This document shows, one piece after another, positions 16,614 to 25,474 of a stretch of DNA of 64,000 bases (position 1 is the first letter of the stretch; every line of letters starts with the position of its first letter). Made by a program: the position numbers and the translations under genes. The notes under the pieces are model-generated. The model was not told the DNA's origin. It searched no databases and worked only from the letters and a program-made list of their open reading frames with translations. Location: contig NZ_VEBF01000007.1 in NCBI RefSeq assembly GCF_007676705.1, positions 1 to 64,000 on the forward strand, read 5' to 3'. The DNA comes from Paenibacillus xylanexedens (lineage in GTDB: Bacteria > Bacillota > Bacilli > Paenibacillales > Paenibacillaceae).

Positions 16614-19040
16614 GAAGATCTCTGGAGTAAACCGAGGAGATGAAGCAGTTGCGGAAGCAAGCTTGCGCAGGTTCTCTCCATAATCTAGAGCATTCTCTTC
16701 CATTACAAAACGACGATCATTATGAACGCCCCCTGCTTCCACTTTCTCCACCAACAAACGATAACGTTCATACATCTGTACACCAGCGGCGGCAGTCTGT
16801 TGGGCTCGATTCGTGAATCCTGCCTCCCATTCCCGCCGCGCAGCCTGCTCCATCCAATACAAAGCCGCGGATTGGCCAATGCCATCATAGCGATTCAATG
16901 CAATAGCTTTTTCAAAATATTCTCCTGCCTGCTGTCCTTCGCCGAATTGGGCTGCCAATCGTCCCAGTTCGAAGTAAATCTGAGGGTGCACCGGGGAATG
17001 GGACAGGCTGTTCAGAAGGAGTGATTCTGCTTCTTGCCCCCTGAGAGATCGTGCAAGGGATAAGATAATATCTGGTCGATTCGGATTCGATTGAAAGGCA
17101 GCTATTAGATGTGCCTTTTGTACGGGAGTTCCATCCGATTCAGACATCGCCTGACGGTACTGTACTTCTGCTACGGCGTATCGGGAGGTCAGCCAGACTG
17201 TTCCACCGAGCCAGAACAGGATAATCATCACTACTGATGCCCGTATTCCCCAATAAGTTAAACGCTGGAGAATATGAGAGAAGGAACGCATCAGTAAAGA
17301 TACTAGACGGGATTGGGTTGGTGGGGAATCGGATAGATGAGGTCTGGGTGGGCTGTATTCGACAGTACCCTCGGATCGCTTGCCTTCCATCGCTTCCTTC
17401 TTTAATGCAGCTGCCCAAGCACCGAGCCAGATGAAGAGCATCCAGAATAGTGTGAAACTCCAGTCAAAGTCCATCGCCCCATGCAGGCCAAAAATAAGCA
17501 AAGATGGCATGAGCTGCGGTGCAACGTGAAGCATGCTTCGCAGGGTGAGGAGAAACCACCCTGCGACAAGCAGGATGCCGACCAAGCCCGTATCCAGGGC
17601 AAGATCGAGCAGGCCGTTGTGAACCTCGCCTCCGACATAAGGCGAGGATTGAATGGCGCGGAACATGTTGCGCCATGTGTCTCCCCCGTGGCCAAGCCAT
17701 GCGGCCTCGGTCCACAGCTGGAGGGCGTCCCGCCACAGGTGCAGGCGGGACACCCCTGTGCCGACACCAGCCGCAAGGCGATCGGCGGTGGAGGCCACGG
17801 CCATGAGTGCGGCGGTGGTTCCCGCCAGCATGATGGCCGTCAGGGCAGCGGCGCGAGGAGCCTTGGCGGCGCCGCTGTGCCATAGACGGCACAGCAGCAG
17901 CGTGCCGAGCAGCGCAGCTGCCCATGCCCCGGCCAGTGCCAGCAGGCCGGGCACGGGTGCAGGCGCCAGCTGGGCAGCAGCCAGCTGGCGGTACAGCCAG
18001 GCCGCGCACGCCAGTGGCGCGGCCGTGGCCAGCAGCAGCGGCAGGCGGGCACCGCGCCGCTGCACAGCGAAGGCGGCGACCGCGGCGCAGCCGGTCGCCA
18101 GCCAAGCGCCGCGCGACTCGCTCAGCAGGAGCGCGGCTTGCGCAGGCATGAGCGGCAGCACTGCCGCGATGAGTCGCCCGGCCGGAACAGGCCGGGCTAT
18201 GACTCGTGCGGCGGCCGTCAGCCGCTCCAATGCGTACATGCCGACAACGGCACCGTACGCATTCGGATACTGCAATAATCCGCCGAGCCGGGCACCGGCG
18301 GAGCTGATCTCGGGGTCAGCAGTCCGCATCACCCCGAAGGGCAGCGGCAATACCCCGCACACGGCCAGGATGCCGCTTAGCACGAGCAAGCCGCCTGCCA
18401 TCTGCCAACCGCAGGCTAACCAGCGCGCACCATCCGTACGCGCAGCCAGTATTGCGGTGAGCAGGGCAAACATTGCAAGCAGGCTCCATCGCAGCATCTC
18501 ATCCATACTGCCCTGCTTACTCACCGAGCCTGCCCATGCATGTAGGGCGTAACAAATCATCATCGCCAGCGGCCATAACACCCGCCACATTCCCGGAAAT
18601 CGAAGTGTTTTCTCCACTATTCGTTCACTCGCCTTCTGTGGACGAATACCTACAAGGAACAGGGTTACCATGATCAAGGTGCTTCCTGCTGCGATCAGAA
18701 GAACAGAATATAGATTGGTGGAATAGTACAGTCCTCGACTCAGACATCCTGCAAGCAGCAAGACAATGGAGAGTATGCCCAACCCAACAGTCCACCCCAA
18801 TCCTGAATAACGTTTACGCCTTGAACTTTGAGAAAAACTACCTGACCCCTCAGTTTGGATAGCTCCATTTGGATTATATGTACTGTCCCCACTTTCCTCA
18901 TTACATAAGTACCTGTTATCTACATATTTTGTACCATCTGCATGATGGGACCTGTCAAAGGGGTGTTCCACCATTTCCCTGTTCTCCTCATACCCTCGTC
19001 TACTTCTTAAAATTCTCTTGTCTGTTGTCCGATGTTTCAT
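16611..19040 (-). CDS. O-antigen-ligase-like (Wzy_C) membrane protein with TPR tail
   Basis: An 809-residue protein. A hydrophilic N-terminus of about 75 residues is followed by about twelve membrane helices (about 80-540) with a Wzy_C-type region around GHGGDTWRNMFRAIQSSPYVGGEVHNGLLDLALDTGLVG (near 455-490), then a last helix near 600 and a TPR-like C-terminal domain (about 635-780). Wzy_C proteins join polysaccharide to a carrier; in Gram-positives the substrate is unknown, perhaps capsule or teichoic material. The stretch coding residues about 170-430 is extremely GC- and alanine-rich compared with flanking DNA. GGAGGTGAACGTGG precedes the ATG. Confidence 0.8.
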   Translation of the reverse strand: MKHRTTDKRILRSRRGYEENREMVEHPFDRSHHADGTKYVDNRYLCNEESGDSTYNPNGAIQTEGSGSFSQSSRRKRYSGLGWTVGLGILSIVLLLAGCLSRGLYYSTNLYSVLLIAAGSTLIMVTLFLVGIRPQKASERIVEKTLRFPGMWRVLWPLAMMICYALHAWAGSVSKQGSMDEMLRWSLLAMFALLTAILAARTDGARWLACGWQMAGGLLVLSGILAVCGVLPLPFGVMRTADPEISSAGARLGGLLQYPNAYGAVVGMYALERLTAAARVIARPVPAGRLIAAVLPLMPAQAALLLSESRGAWLATGCAAVAAFAVQRRGARLPLLLATAAPLACAAWLYRQLAAAQLAPAPVPGLLALAGAWAAALLGTLLLCRLWHSGAAKAPRAAALTAIMLAGTTAALMAVASTADRLAAGVGTGVSRLHLWRDALQLWTEAAWLGHGGDTWRNMFRAIQSSPYVGGEVHNGLLDLALDTGLVGILLVAGWFLLTLRSMLHVAPQLMPSLLIFGLHGAMDFDWSFTLFWMLFIWLGAWAAALKKEAMEGKRSEGTVEYSPPRPHLSDSPPTQSRLVSLLMRSFSHILQRLTYWGIRASVVMIILFWLGGTVWLTSRYAVAEVQYRQAMSESDGTPVQKAHLIAAFQSNPNRPDIILSLARSLRGQEAESLLLNSLSHSPVHPQIYFELGRLAAQFGEGQQAGEYFEKAIALNRYDGIGQSAALYWMEQAARREWEAGFTNRAQQTAAAGVQMYERYRLLVEKVEAGGVHNDRRFVMEENALDYGENLRKLASATASSPRFTPEIF

Positions 19041-19075
19041 CCACGTTCACCTCCCTTCACCGCTCCGCACACACA

Positions 19076-19118
19076 ACAAAAAAGACAGAAGTCCCCGATA
19101 CACGGGTCCTTCTGTCTG
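19076..19118 (-). terminator. Terminator after the methyltransferase gene
   Basis: AGACAGAAG and CTTCTGTCT form a stem; the minus strand then has six T residues. It lies about 110 bases past the methyltransferase stop and just upstream of the O-antigen-ligase-like gene. Confidence 0.8.
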
Positions 19119-19226
19119 ATCGTTCTGACAGCTATAATGTTGCTTGCTACGAAGTATATGCACTGTATTAATGTTTACATTCAGAGACCCTAATTGCAGT
19201 ATGTCCCTGGATTGTCATTGACACAC

Positions 19227-20468
19227 TTAGCAAAGATCGCAATTCGCGGAATCCTGAACGGCTTCTTTGCTCGATTTCTGGCTTACCTGCTTGCCATCGC
19301 CTGGAAGCAAATCTGCACAAGCCCGCTCCAAATATGGATCGGCATGAATGAAATCACGGAAAGCTGTATATTCATTCCACATATCCGTTATCTGGCCTGC
19401 CTGACCACGAACGGCACGAATCAATATATTTTTGGGCGTATGCTCCATATCGATGAATTCTAACAGTTGTGTTTTGTATCCCATCAGGTCCAGCAGCTTG
19501 GCACGAATCGCATCCGTAGCCAGTGCGGAGAAACGTTCCTTCAAGATGCCATGAGACAACAATGGATTCATCACAGAAGATTCAACCTGGTCAAACAGCT
19601 CGTGCTGACAGCAAGGCACAGACAGAATGACTGAAGCGCCCCAGCGAACTGCCTTCTCCAAAGCCGCATCAGTAGCTGTATCACAAGCATGCAGCGTTAC
19701 GACCATATCCACTTCATTGAGTTCATCGTAGTCGGCGATGTCCCCAACCAGGAACTTGAGGTCACTATAATGTAATTTGTTAGCCAAATCATTACAATGT
19801 TCGATGACATCAGCCTTCAAGTCGAGACCGATGATCTTGAGCGAACGCCGTTGCTGTACCGACAGATAATGATATAAGGCAAATGTCAGATAAGACTTGC
19901 CACAACCAAAATCTACGATGGTCAGCGGACGTCCCTCGGGTAGATGCGGTATGACATCCTGCACCATTTCGAGGAAACGGTTGATCTGTCTGAACTTGTC
20001 GTACTTACGAGCCAGCACACGACCTTCTTCGTTCATAATACCAAGTTCAACGAGGAACGAGACAGGCACTCCCTCTTCCAATACATATTGCTTCTTGCGA
20101 TTATGCGACAAATCCACCGCAGTCTTGGATGCAGATTTAGTCAGTATGGATACTTTATATTTTTTGCTGATCAAAATTTGATAGTCTGCCTCGGTCGTGC
20201 AGAGCAGCCCTTGACGAAACGTCTCTTCGCATAGCAAAGTCATGCGATCCGCCGCTTCAGCCGGAGTCAAATTCTCGTGCAGCACTTTATTGTTATAATG
20301 AAATGCAAATTGATAATGCAGCTGATTCTTCAGTGTCACCGGCTTGACTTGCACTTTGGTATACGAGACATTGTCCCGTCTGCGCAGCTGGCTCCAGGTC
20401 GCTGTAATCAGCGAATTCTGTTCAAAGATGTCTTGTATAAGCTTTCGCAATGAATCCACGGGGTACAT
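19227..20468 (-). CDS. Class I SAM-dependent methyltransferase
   Basis: A 413-residue protein. The N-terminal third (about 1-165) is a family-specific domain; the central Rossmann domain (about 180-345) carries the SAM motif IVDFGCGKSYLTFALYHYL near residue 185, an acidic end of strand 2 (IIGLDLKAD), and the PCCQHE motif near 285. This matches the methyltransferase-32-like family, some of whose members act on RNA or glutathione-like thiols; the substrate is unknown. The ribosome binding site is weak (GAAAGTGAG). No operon partner is evident. Confidence 0.8.
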   Translation of the reverse strand: MYPVDSLRKLIQDIFEQNSLITATWSQLRRRDNVSYTKVQVKPVTLKNQLHYQFAFHYNNKVLHENLTPAEAADRMTLLCEETFRQGLLCTTEADYQILISKKYKVSILTKSASKTAVDLSHNRKKQYVLEEGVPVSFLVELGIMNEEGRVLARKYDKFRQINRFLEMVQDVIPHLPEGRPLTIVDFGCGKSYLTFALYHYLSVQQRRSLKIIGLDLKADVIEHCNDLANKLHYSDLKFLVGDIADYDELNEVDMVVTLHACDTATDAALEKAVRWGASVILSVPCCQHELFDQVESSVMNPLLSHGILKERFSALATDAIRAKLLDLMGYKTQLLEFIDMEHTPKNILIRAVRGQAGQITDMWNEYTAFRDFIHADPYLERACADLLPGDGKQVSQKSSKEAVQDSANCDLC

Positions 20469-20579
20469 CTCACTTTCGGTTTGGTTTGGTCAACCGTTAC
20501 CATACCACACTTCCGTCCCCTCTCCAAGTGAAGGCATGTAACAAGCCTTGATCCAAGCCACATTTTATGAGTTCATCTC

Positions 20580-21269
20580 TTAGCGATTGAGTTCAGCCAG
20601 CCCCTCTTCAACTTCGTTCCGTGGCAGACCACCTTGCTCCAGTTGTTCATCCGTCAGATGGTTCAATCTTTCGTAGAACGCCTGCACATCAGCTCGATAA
20701 TTCACCGGGAAGTCAGCACCAAGCTGTAACAATCTGTACCAACTGTTCTCTGCCTGGTCGTACCGTCCTTGTTGCTCACGATACAGGGCAAGCTCTCTCA
20801 CGGTTCGGGCAGGGAGTTCATATTCTTTCGTGAGACCCAATACAGCCTCCACCCGTTCCGGTGCGTCCAATAACTTAGGATTAGCGCCATGATTCAATGC
20901 ATACAGGTAAAAATGAAGTGATCTCATCATTCGAATGAGTGCGTCATCCTCTGCGTCCATTCTCTCCTGATCATCTATGCCTTCCACTCTGGCCTTCTCT
21001 TGATAAATGTAAGCTTCTTCTTCAATCAGCCTGGCTGCTTGCTGCAGATTGTCCACTTCGATAACTCCACGAAAACGGAACATTTCAATGACATCCTCCG
21101 CTGGCAATGAGTTCAGTAAAGATAAGTTCAACCCAAACTGCCTGCGCATCAACTCATCCAGTTCAGACAAAGCCTCGGTGTGCTTACGTTGCTGTTTGAG
21201 CGTGAACACTTTGCCAATGGCCTCTGTCATTTCCTCCATCATGCGGAGCAGATAATCTTTTCTGAACAT
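20580..21269 (-). CDS. DUF6483-type helical protein
   Basis: A 229-residue soluble protein, all helical in appearance, with tetratricopeptide-like helical pairs toward the C-terminus (REQQGRYDQAENSWYRLLQLG). It fits the DUF6483 family of Bacillota, function unknown. I start at the internal ATG of MFRKDYLLRM, a typical family start, because GAGGGGGC lies 7 bases upstream; the 16-residue extension is unlikely to be translated. It lies alone, downstream of nothing on its strand within 200 bases. Confidence 0.75.
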   Translation of the reverse strand: MFRKDYLLRMMEEMTEAIGKVFTLKQQRKHTEALSELDELMRRQFGLNLSLLNSLPAEDVIEMFRFRGVIEVDNLQQAARLIEEEAYIYQEKARVEGIDDQERMDAEDDALIRMMRSLHFYLYALNHGANPKLLDAPERVEAVLGLTKEYELPARTVRELALYREQQGRYDQAENSWYRLLQLGADFPVNYRADVQAFYERLNHLTDEQLEQGGLPRNEVEEGLAELNR

Positions 21270-21399
21270 GCTGTATGCCCCCTCATCGTTCGACCATGTT
21301 AATCCACTCGTTCTCACATCGTCCCTTTATAATGATTTTAATTCATGCCATGACAAAAAGCCAAAAACAGACATACGCATCTATGGCCCTAAACGCACC

Positions 21400-21437
21400 A
21401 AACCCCCGCCTGTCCCAAAGGGACGTTGCAGGGGTTG
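21400..21437. terminator. Possible terminator after the alpha/beta hydrolase gene
   Basis: AACCCCCGC and GCAGGGGTT form an imperfect stem with an internal TCCCAAAGGGA hairpin, but no long T-run follows on either strand. It lies 35 bases after the hydrolase stop, so a weak terminator is a fair reading. Confidence 0.45.
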
Positions 21438-21470
21438 GACTTGAATGGTACTGGTACTCATGAAATTAAA

Positions 21471-22262
21471 TTACTTCGATAATCCCGCCATGAATTGCTT
21501 AATGACCTGAATTAACTCTTCAGGAGCTTCGTACATACTCATATGCCCCGCACTAGCAATAACGGCTTGCACTATATGAGGCTTGTCACTTGTAAATGTA
21601 CGTTCTGGTGGGATAACGGCATCCTTCTCTCCCGCTACCAGTAATACAGGTAATGGGGTAGCCGACAATACGTCACGGCGATCCGGCCGTTCCCGCATAG
21701 CAAGTGCAGCGCCGACAGCACCTTGGGGTGCAGTCTGGTAACCAATTTCCTTCACACGTGTTACTTGCGTAGACAATGTCTCGACATGTTCTGGTGCGAA
21801 TAGGCCGGGAACCAGTCCATCTACAAAATGCACGATACCTTCGGTCTGAATGGTGGATACAGCGCGAAGGCGTTTCTCCTTGGCTTCCTCACTGTCCGGA
21901 TAGGCTGTGGAATGAATCAGACCAAATGCATTCAGGCGTTCTGGATGGCGCTGTGCGATCGAGAGCGCAATGTATCCGCCCATGGAGTGTCCCAGGAGAA
22001 CCGCTTTCTCTACATTTAGTTCATCCATCAACTGTAATACATCGTTGCCCATCTGCTCGATAGTATAACTCCCTACAGGTGCATCTGTTTTTCCGTGTCC
22101 ACGCAGATCAGGTACGATACAGCGATAGCTGCGTGCCAGCTCAGGTACGACCTCGTCCCAATACGATGAACTGCCGCAGTATCCGTGGAGCAAAATGAGT
22201 GCTTCTCCCTTACCTTGTTCGGCATAACAAATCGTCGTTCCATCACACATCACTTTTTCCAT
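21471..22262 (-). CDS. Alpha/beta-fold hydrolase
   Basis: A 263-residue alpha/beta hydrolase. The oxyanion motif LLHGYCGSS is near residue 24, the nucleophile elbow GHSMGG near 91, the acid Asp lies in VAGEKDAVIPPE near 212, and the His in ASAGHMSMYEAPEE near 239; the triad is complete. The family includes esterases, haloperoxidase-like enzymes and lactonases, so no substrate can be named. GAGAGGGAT precedes the ATG. Confidence 0.9.
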   Translation of the reverse strand: MEKVMCDGTTICYAEQGKGEALILLHGYCGSSSYWDEVVPELARSYRCIVPDLRGHGKTDAPVGSYTIEQMGNDVLQLMDELNVEKAVLLGHSMGGYIALSIAQRHPERLNAFGLIHSTAYPDSEEAKEKRLRAVSTIQTEGIVHFVDGLVPGLFAPEHVETLSTQVTRVKEIGYQTAPQGAVGAALAMRERPDRRDVLSATPLPVLLVAGEKDAVIPPERTFTSDKPHIVQAVIASAGHMSMYEAPEELIQVIKQFMAGLSK

Positions 22263-22337
22263 ATGAATCCCTCTCTCTGCGCGAATGATATAATTCAGGT
22301 TGTATATTATTAAGCCTGGTTATCATGAATGAAACGT

Positions 22338-22880
22338 TTATCTCCATTTCCATGCTTCGATTGCAGCATCTGCAATCGTTCTCGCCATCCCCATAACCAA
22401 GTGAAGCGAGGTCATCTGCAATATGGAATAGGGCCTTGGCCCGTTGGCATTGACCACAGCTGCTACACTGTATTGTCCGACAGGTGGCAGCTTGCCTCCA
22501 ACCGATTGAGCCGGGATGAGTGGGTTATTTGAGAGATAGTATGTACCTACAGCATTTTGGGGACCCACACACGCATCAATTGCTATGATGGCATGATGTG
22601 GTGGAACAAGTGCCAATTTTTTCTCCAATGTATCTGCATCACAAGGGGAAGACAGCGTGCCGATCACGTTCTCCATTCCCTTCTCTTGCAGTACACTTCC
22701 TGTCAGTGGGCCCAGCGCATCTCCGGTGGAACGATCGGTGCCGATGCAGACAAACGTAATTTCATCTGGAGAATGAAGTTGAACAATGTTTTTGAAAAAT
22801 AAGAGCAGATCCCCTGCAGGTACACCTTTACGGACTTCCCTTCCTTGTTGGCGAACCATTTCTCGCTTATACGCTGCCAA
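22338..22880 (-). CDS. yyaC: YyaC-type spore protease
   Basis: A protein of about 180 residues of the YyaC (DUF1256) family, related in fold to germination protease and hydrogenase maturation peptidase. Seen: FVCIGTDRSTGDALGPLTG, IIAIDACVG, GKLPPVGQYSVAAVVN. In B. subtilis yyaC is made during sporulation. I choose the TTG start (LAAYKREM) because GGAGGG lies 8 bases upstream; a GTG 7 codons earlier lacks such a site. Its presence supports an endospore-forming host. Confidence 0.88.
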   Translation of the reverse strand: MAAYKREMVRQQGREVRKGVPAGDLLLFFKNIVQLHSPDEITFVCIGTDRSTGDALGPLTGSVLQEKGMENVIGTLSSPCDADTLEKKLALVPPHHAIIAIDACVGPQNAVGTYYLSNNPLIPAQSVGGKLPPVGQYSVAAVVNANGPRPYSILQMTSLHLVMGMARTIADAAIEAWKWR

Positions 22881-23026
22881 GCTGTATTCCCTCCAGTACA
22901 CTCAGGTCTCCATTGATCCCTGTTGTTGTATCCATCATTGTAACCGATGCTTCGTTTCCCCGCAAAAGCATTGGCCTGAGCACTTCCAATCATGATACAA
23001 TAACAGGAGTTTCCGATACGGAAGGG

Positions 23027-23263
23027 ATGAACTTAACGATGGATTTAACACAAGCAACAGCAGCCAATATGGAATATATGATTGAAGCGATCAAAACCAA
23101 ACTTCGTATGGCAAGCGGTGCCGCCATGCAAGCTTCTTCATTCCCACTCGAGAAATATGAAGATCTGTTTGACCTGTATGAAATGATTTTGAGCAAGGAA
23201 CATCTCAGTATCTCAGAAGTGGAAGCTGTCGCTTCGGAACTGGGTAATCTTCGTAAATCTTAG
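23027..23263 (+). CDS. DUF1128 (YfkK-like) small protein
   Basis: A 78-residue helical acidic protein: MEYMIEAIKTKLRMASGAAM, then YEDLFDLYEMILSKEHLSISEVEAVASELGNLRK, which is the DUF1128 pattern of Bacillales YfkK, function unknown. Two start codons compete, at 23027 and 23039. GGAAGGG abuts the first and is 13 bases from the second, so the true start is not settled. It is divergent from yyaC and ends at a strong terminator. Confidence 0.82.
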   Translation: MNLTMDLTQATAANMEYMIEAIKTKLRMASGAAMQASSFPLEKYEDLFDLYEMILSKEHLSISEVEAVASELGNLRKS

Positions 23264-23318
23264 CACAGTATTGATCTTGGTCATCTGCAACTTCTATGAA
23301 GACATATTTAAGAACAAG

Positions 23319-23370
23319 CCAAAAAGGGATCTGTTTCCACGTGCATGTGGAGGACAGATCCCTTTTTGCT
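23319..23370. terminator. Strong bidirectional terminator
   Basis: AAAAAGGGATCTGT and ACAGATCCCTTTTT form a perfect 14-base stem between the convergent DUF1128 and pirin genes. Confidence 0.95.
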
Positions 23371-23411
23371 TCATTATATTTTAAAACCATCCTTATGGGA
23401 TAACATGAACA

Positions 23412-24137
23412 TTAAGGCAGGTCAACCAGAACAAATTCGGCAGGTTCACTGCCTGTACTCGTGATTTGCAGATCACAGCTTTTACGAATTCGTGCAGCAT
23501 CCCCTGGCTTGAGGTTGAAATTGCCATCCGAACAATTGATCTCGACATGTCCACTGATCAGGAAAAGATGTGTACGCCGATCTTCGTGCTGCGGGTACAT
23601 CAACTTCTTACCGGATTCCAAATGGGACAGGTAGCAGGTTACATCCTGGGAAATAGCCAAAGCGCCCTCGGCTCCCTCGCCGCCTTGTCCTGATACAATC
23701 GGACATAGACGATTCAACTGTTCCTGAGCCTCTACCCTTCGATTCGTATAGGAAGGTTTCAGCATACGTTCAGATGGCAAAAACCACATCTGGAGGAAAC
23801 GTACCGGTTCATCCGTTGACGGATTGGTCTCGGAATGGTCCACTCCCGTACCTGCGCTCATAACCTGAACCGTGCCCGGCTCAAGTAATTGCTCTGTTCC
23901 CATGCTGTCCGTATGCTTGAGCGTACCTGATATGACATAACTGACAAGTTCAAGATCATGATGTGGATGTTTCTTAAAGCCTTCTTGCGGCATCAGTGTG
24001 TTGTCATTATGAGCAAGCAAACAGCCAAAATGGGCATTGCTCGGATCATCATAATCCGCAAAGGAAAAGCTGAATTCACTGTGTATCCAACCTCGATCCG
24101 ACGTGTGCCTTTCTTCCGATGTCACCACTTTAATCAT
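23412..24137 (-). CDS. Pirin-family bicupin protein
   Basis: A 241-residue two-cupin protein of the pirin/YhhW type. The metal ligands of the N-terminal cupin are seen in HPHHDLELVSYVISG (His-x-His plus Glu) near residue 58 and in GTGVDHSETN (His) near 100. Related enzymes oxidise quercetin in vitro and are often induced by quinone or oxidative stress. I start at ATGATTAAAG because GGAGG lies 9 bases upstream; the earlier ATG overlaps that site. The promoter contains a palindrome between its -35 and -10 boxes, suggesting a dedicated repressor. Confidence 0.87.
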   Translation of the reverse strand: MIKVVTSEERHTSDRGWIHSEFSFSFADYDDPSNAHFGCLLAHNDNTLMPQEGFKKHPHHDLELVSYVISGTLKHTDSMGTEQLLEPGTVQVMSAGTGVDHSETNPSTDEPVRFLQMWFLPSERMLKPSYTNRRVEAQEQLNRLCPIVSGQGGEGAEGALAISQDVTCYLSHLESGKKLMYPQHEDRRTHLFLISGHVEINCSDGNFNLKPGDAARIRKSCDLQITSTGSEPAEFVLVDLP

Positions 24138-24202
24138 GTTCATCCACCTCCAAGGGTTTAGAGCTGCCACATTACTACGGCAGTCCACGCGTGTATATGA
24201 AT

Positions 24203-24232
24203 TGTATAGATCAATACCAGTTGGTATGTCAT
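24203..24232 (-). promoter_or_regulatory. Pirin-gene promoter with palindromic operator
   Basis: On the minus strand ATGACA (24227-24232) and TATACA (24203-24208) are 18 bases apart. The spacer holds ATACCA-GT-TGGTAT (24214-24227 on the plus strand), a 6-2-6 inverted repeat. An operator there would block polymerase, typical of MarR- or TetR-type repressors. The regulator is not in this window. Confidence 0.55.
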
Positions 24233-24276
24233 CTTTACCCGGGGTCCGGCAACTCTAATCACGCCCCTTCTTAAGG

Positions 24277-25296
24277 TTATAGGCTATCATCAAGTGAGTG
24301 CAGAAGGAACTCACTATCTGTATGACCAACAAGGTTCCCTGCATCATTACGAATGCCCGATGGAAAGACTTCAGCCAGTCGTGCAATAGTTTGCTCATTG
24401 GAATAACCAATCTGTTTCAGAATGGATTGGGTAATGATGGCCCACTCTTCTTCGGAACCATCCAGTACCTTGAAGGTGATTCCCAGTCGTTCCTTTTTCA
24501 GGCCGAATCCGAATACACCCTTGAATCCACCTTTCGCTACTATATTATCGTCTTCCAGGAGTACTGAATCTACACGCTCCGTGCCACCTACCATCAACGG
24601 ATGTTCATTCATGGCCGATGTGATGGTCTCGACAGCTGTTCTTGTGGAAGGATCAGCGATAAGATCGGGACAAGCGAGCTTCAGATAGGCGTTCGACAAT
24701 GCTGACAACGGCAAAGAAAATACCGGAAAGCCACAGCCATCCGTCCCAAGCTCAATCTCTTTCTCCTCAATGCCTGCCAGGTCGGCAAAGGTTTCAAGAA
24801 TTTCACGTTGCACTGGATGATCCGGCTCAGCGTAACTGCCCAGATCCATCTGCTTCATCTGACTGTATCCCAGAATTCCCAGATGTTTGCCGGAACAGTT
24901 GTGTAAAATGCGACGTTTCTCCCCTTGTCCACGTAACCATTCATTTCGGCTTTCTTCATTAAGCGGATAGCTTGGAGCACAGATCAAGCACTCTTCACCC
25001 AACCCGATCTTACCGGATAGCTGCTCCAGCACCCGAATGTGTTCCGGTTCCGAACGATGCGAAGAAGACATGATAGCAATCTCCTGTGCTGAGAGGCCAT
25101 AATGACTGGCAATTCCTGCCCGAATGCCTGGAATGGCCTGAAAAGGTTTGGCTGATGAGCGAGTAAACGCTCGAAAATGAGGATTGCCAGCCGAGTATAC
25201 GATTCGACCCTGCTTATCCGTAATACTTATGTGTCCGTAATGGGCGGATTCCATAACGCCTGCACGGTATTCTTTAATTAACAAGGCACTCTCCAT
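24277..25296 (-). CDS. Asparaginase II family (class 3-type) protein
   Basis: A 339-residue protein of the family that includes Rhizobium etli AnsA, distinct from the E. coli-type asparaginases. Seen: the catalytic-site segment FTRSSAKPFQAIP near residue 44 (Ser and Lys), SSSHRSEP near 77, CSGKHLG near 131, and TDGCGFPVFSLPLSALSNAY near 184, the Cys pair typical for a zinc-binding site in this family. It would hydrolyse asparagine to aspartate and ammonia. I start at the internal ATG (MESALLIKEY) because AAGGAGAG lies 7-8 bases upstream. Confidence 0.85.
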   Translation of the reverse strand: MESALLIKEYRAGVMESAHYGHISITDKQGRIVYSAGNPHFRAFTRSSAKPFQAIPGIRAGIASHYGLSAQEIAIMSSSHRSEPEHIRVLEQLSGKIGLGEECLICAPSYPLNEESRNEWLRGQGEKRRILHNCSGKHLGILGYSQMKQMDLGSYAEPDHPVQREILETFADLAGIEEKEIELGTDGCGFPVFSLPLSALSNAYLKLACPDLIADPSTRTAVETITSAMNEHPLMVGGTERVDSVLLEDDNIVAKGGFKGVFGFGLKKERLGITFKVLDGSEEEWAIITQSILKQIGYSNEQTIARLAEVFPSGIRNDAGNLVGHTDSEFLLHSLDDSL

Positions 25297-25396
25297 GCGA
25301 GTTCTCTCCTTTATGCTCCCGAATTCATCTCTGCTTTGCGTCACGACGCCGCATGGGATATCTTAAATAGTATAGTACAAAAACGACGTTTTTACA

Positions 25397-25422
25397 GTTT
25401 TTTCGACAGGTATTTCGGGTAT
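25397..25422 (+). promoter_or_regulatory. Sigma-B-type promoter of the PAP2 gene
   Basis: GTTTTT (25397-25402) and a perfect GGGTAT -10 box (25417-25422) are 14 bases apart, the same spacing as five other sigma-B-type promoters in this region. The start codon follows 52 bases downstream. Confidence 0.65.
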
Positions 25423-25474
25423 ACCTATATCAATCTACATTCATCTATTACTACTACTGAAGGAGAAACTCACT

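Noticed and set aside
17464-18105. 213-codon minus-strand frame in another phase
   Set aside because: Shadow of the same GC-rich segment; composition is Arg/Cys/Gly-rich and unlike a folded protein.
17653-18552. 299-codon plus-strand frame
   Set aside because: It is antisense to the GC-rich core of the O-antigen-ligase-like gene; high GC removes stop codons in all frames, and the product is Arg/Ser/Ala-rich without a motif.
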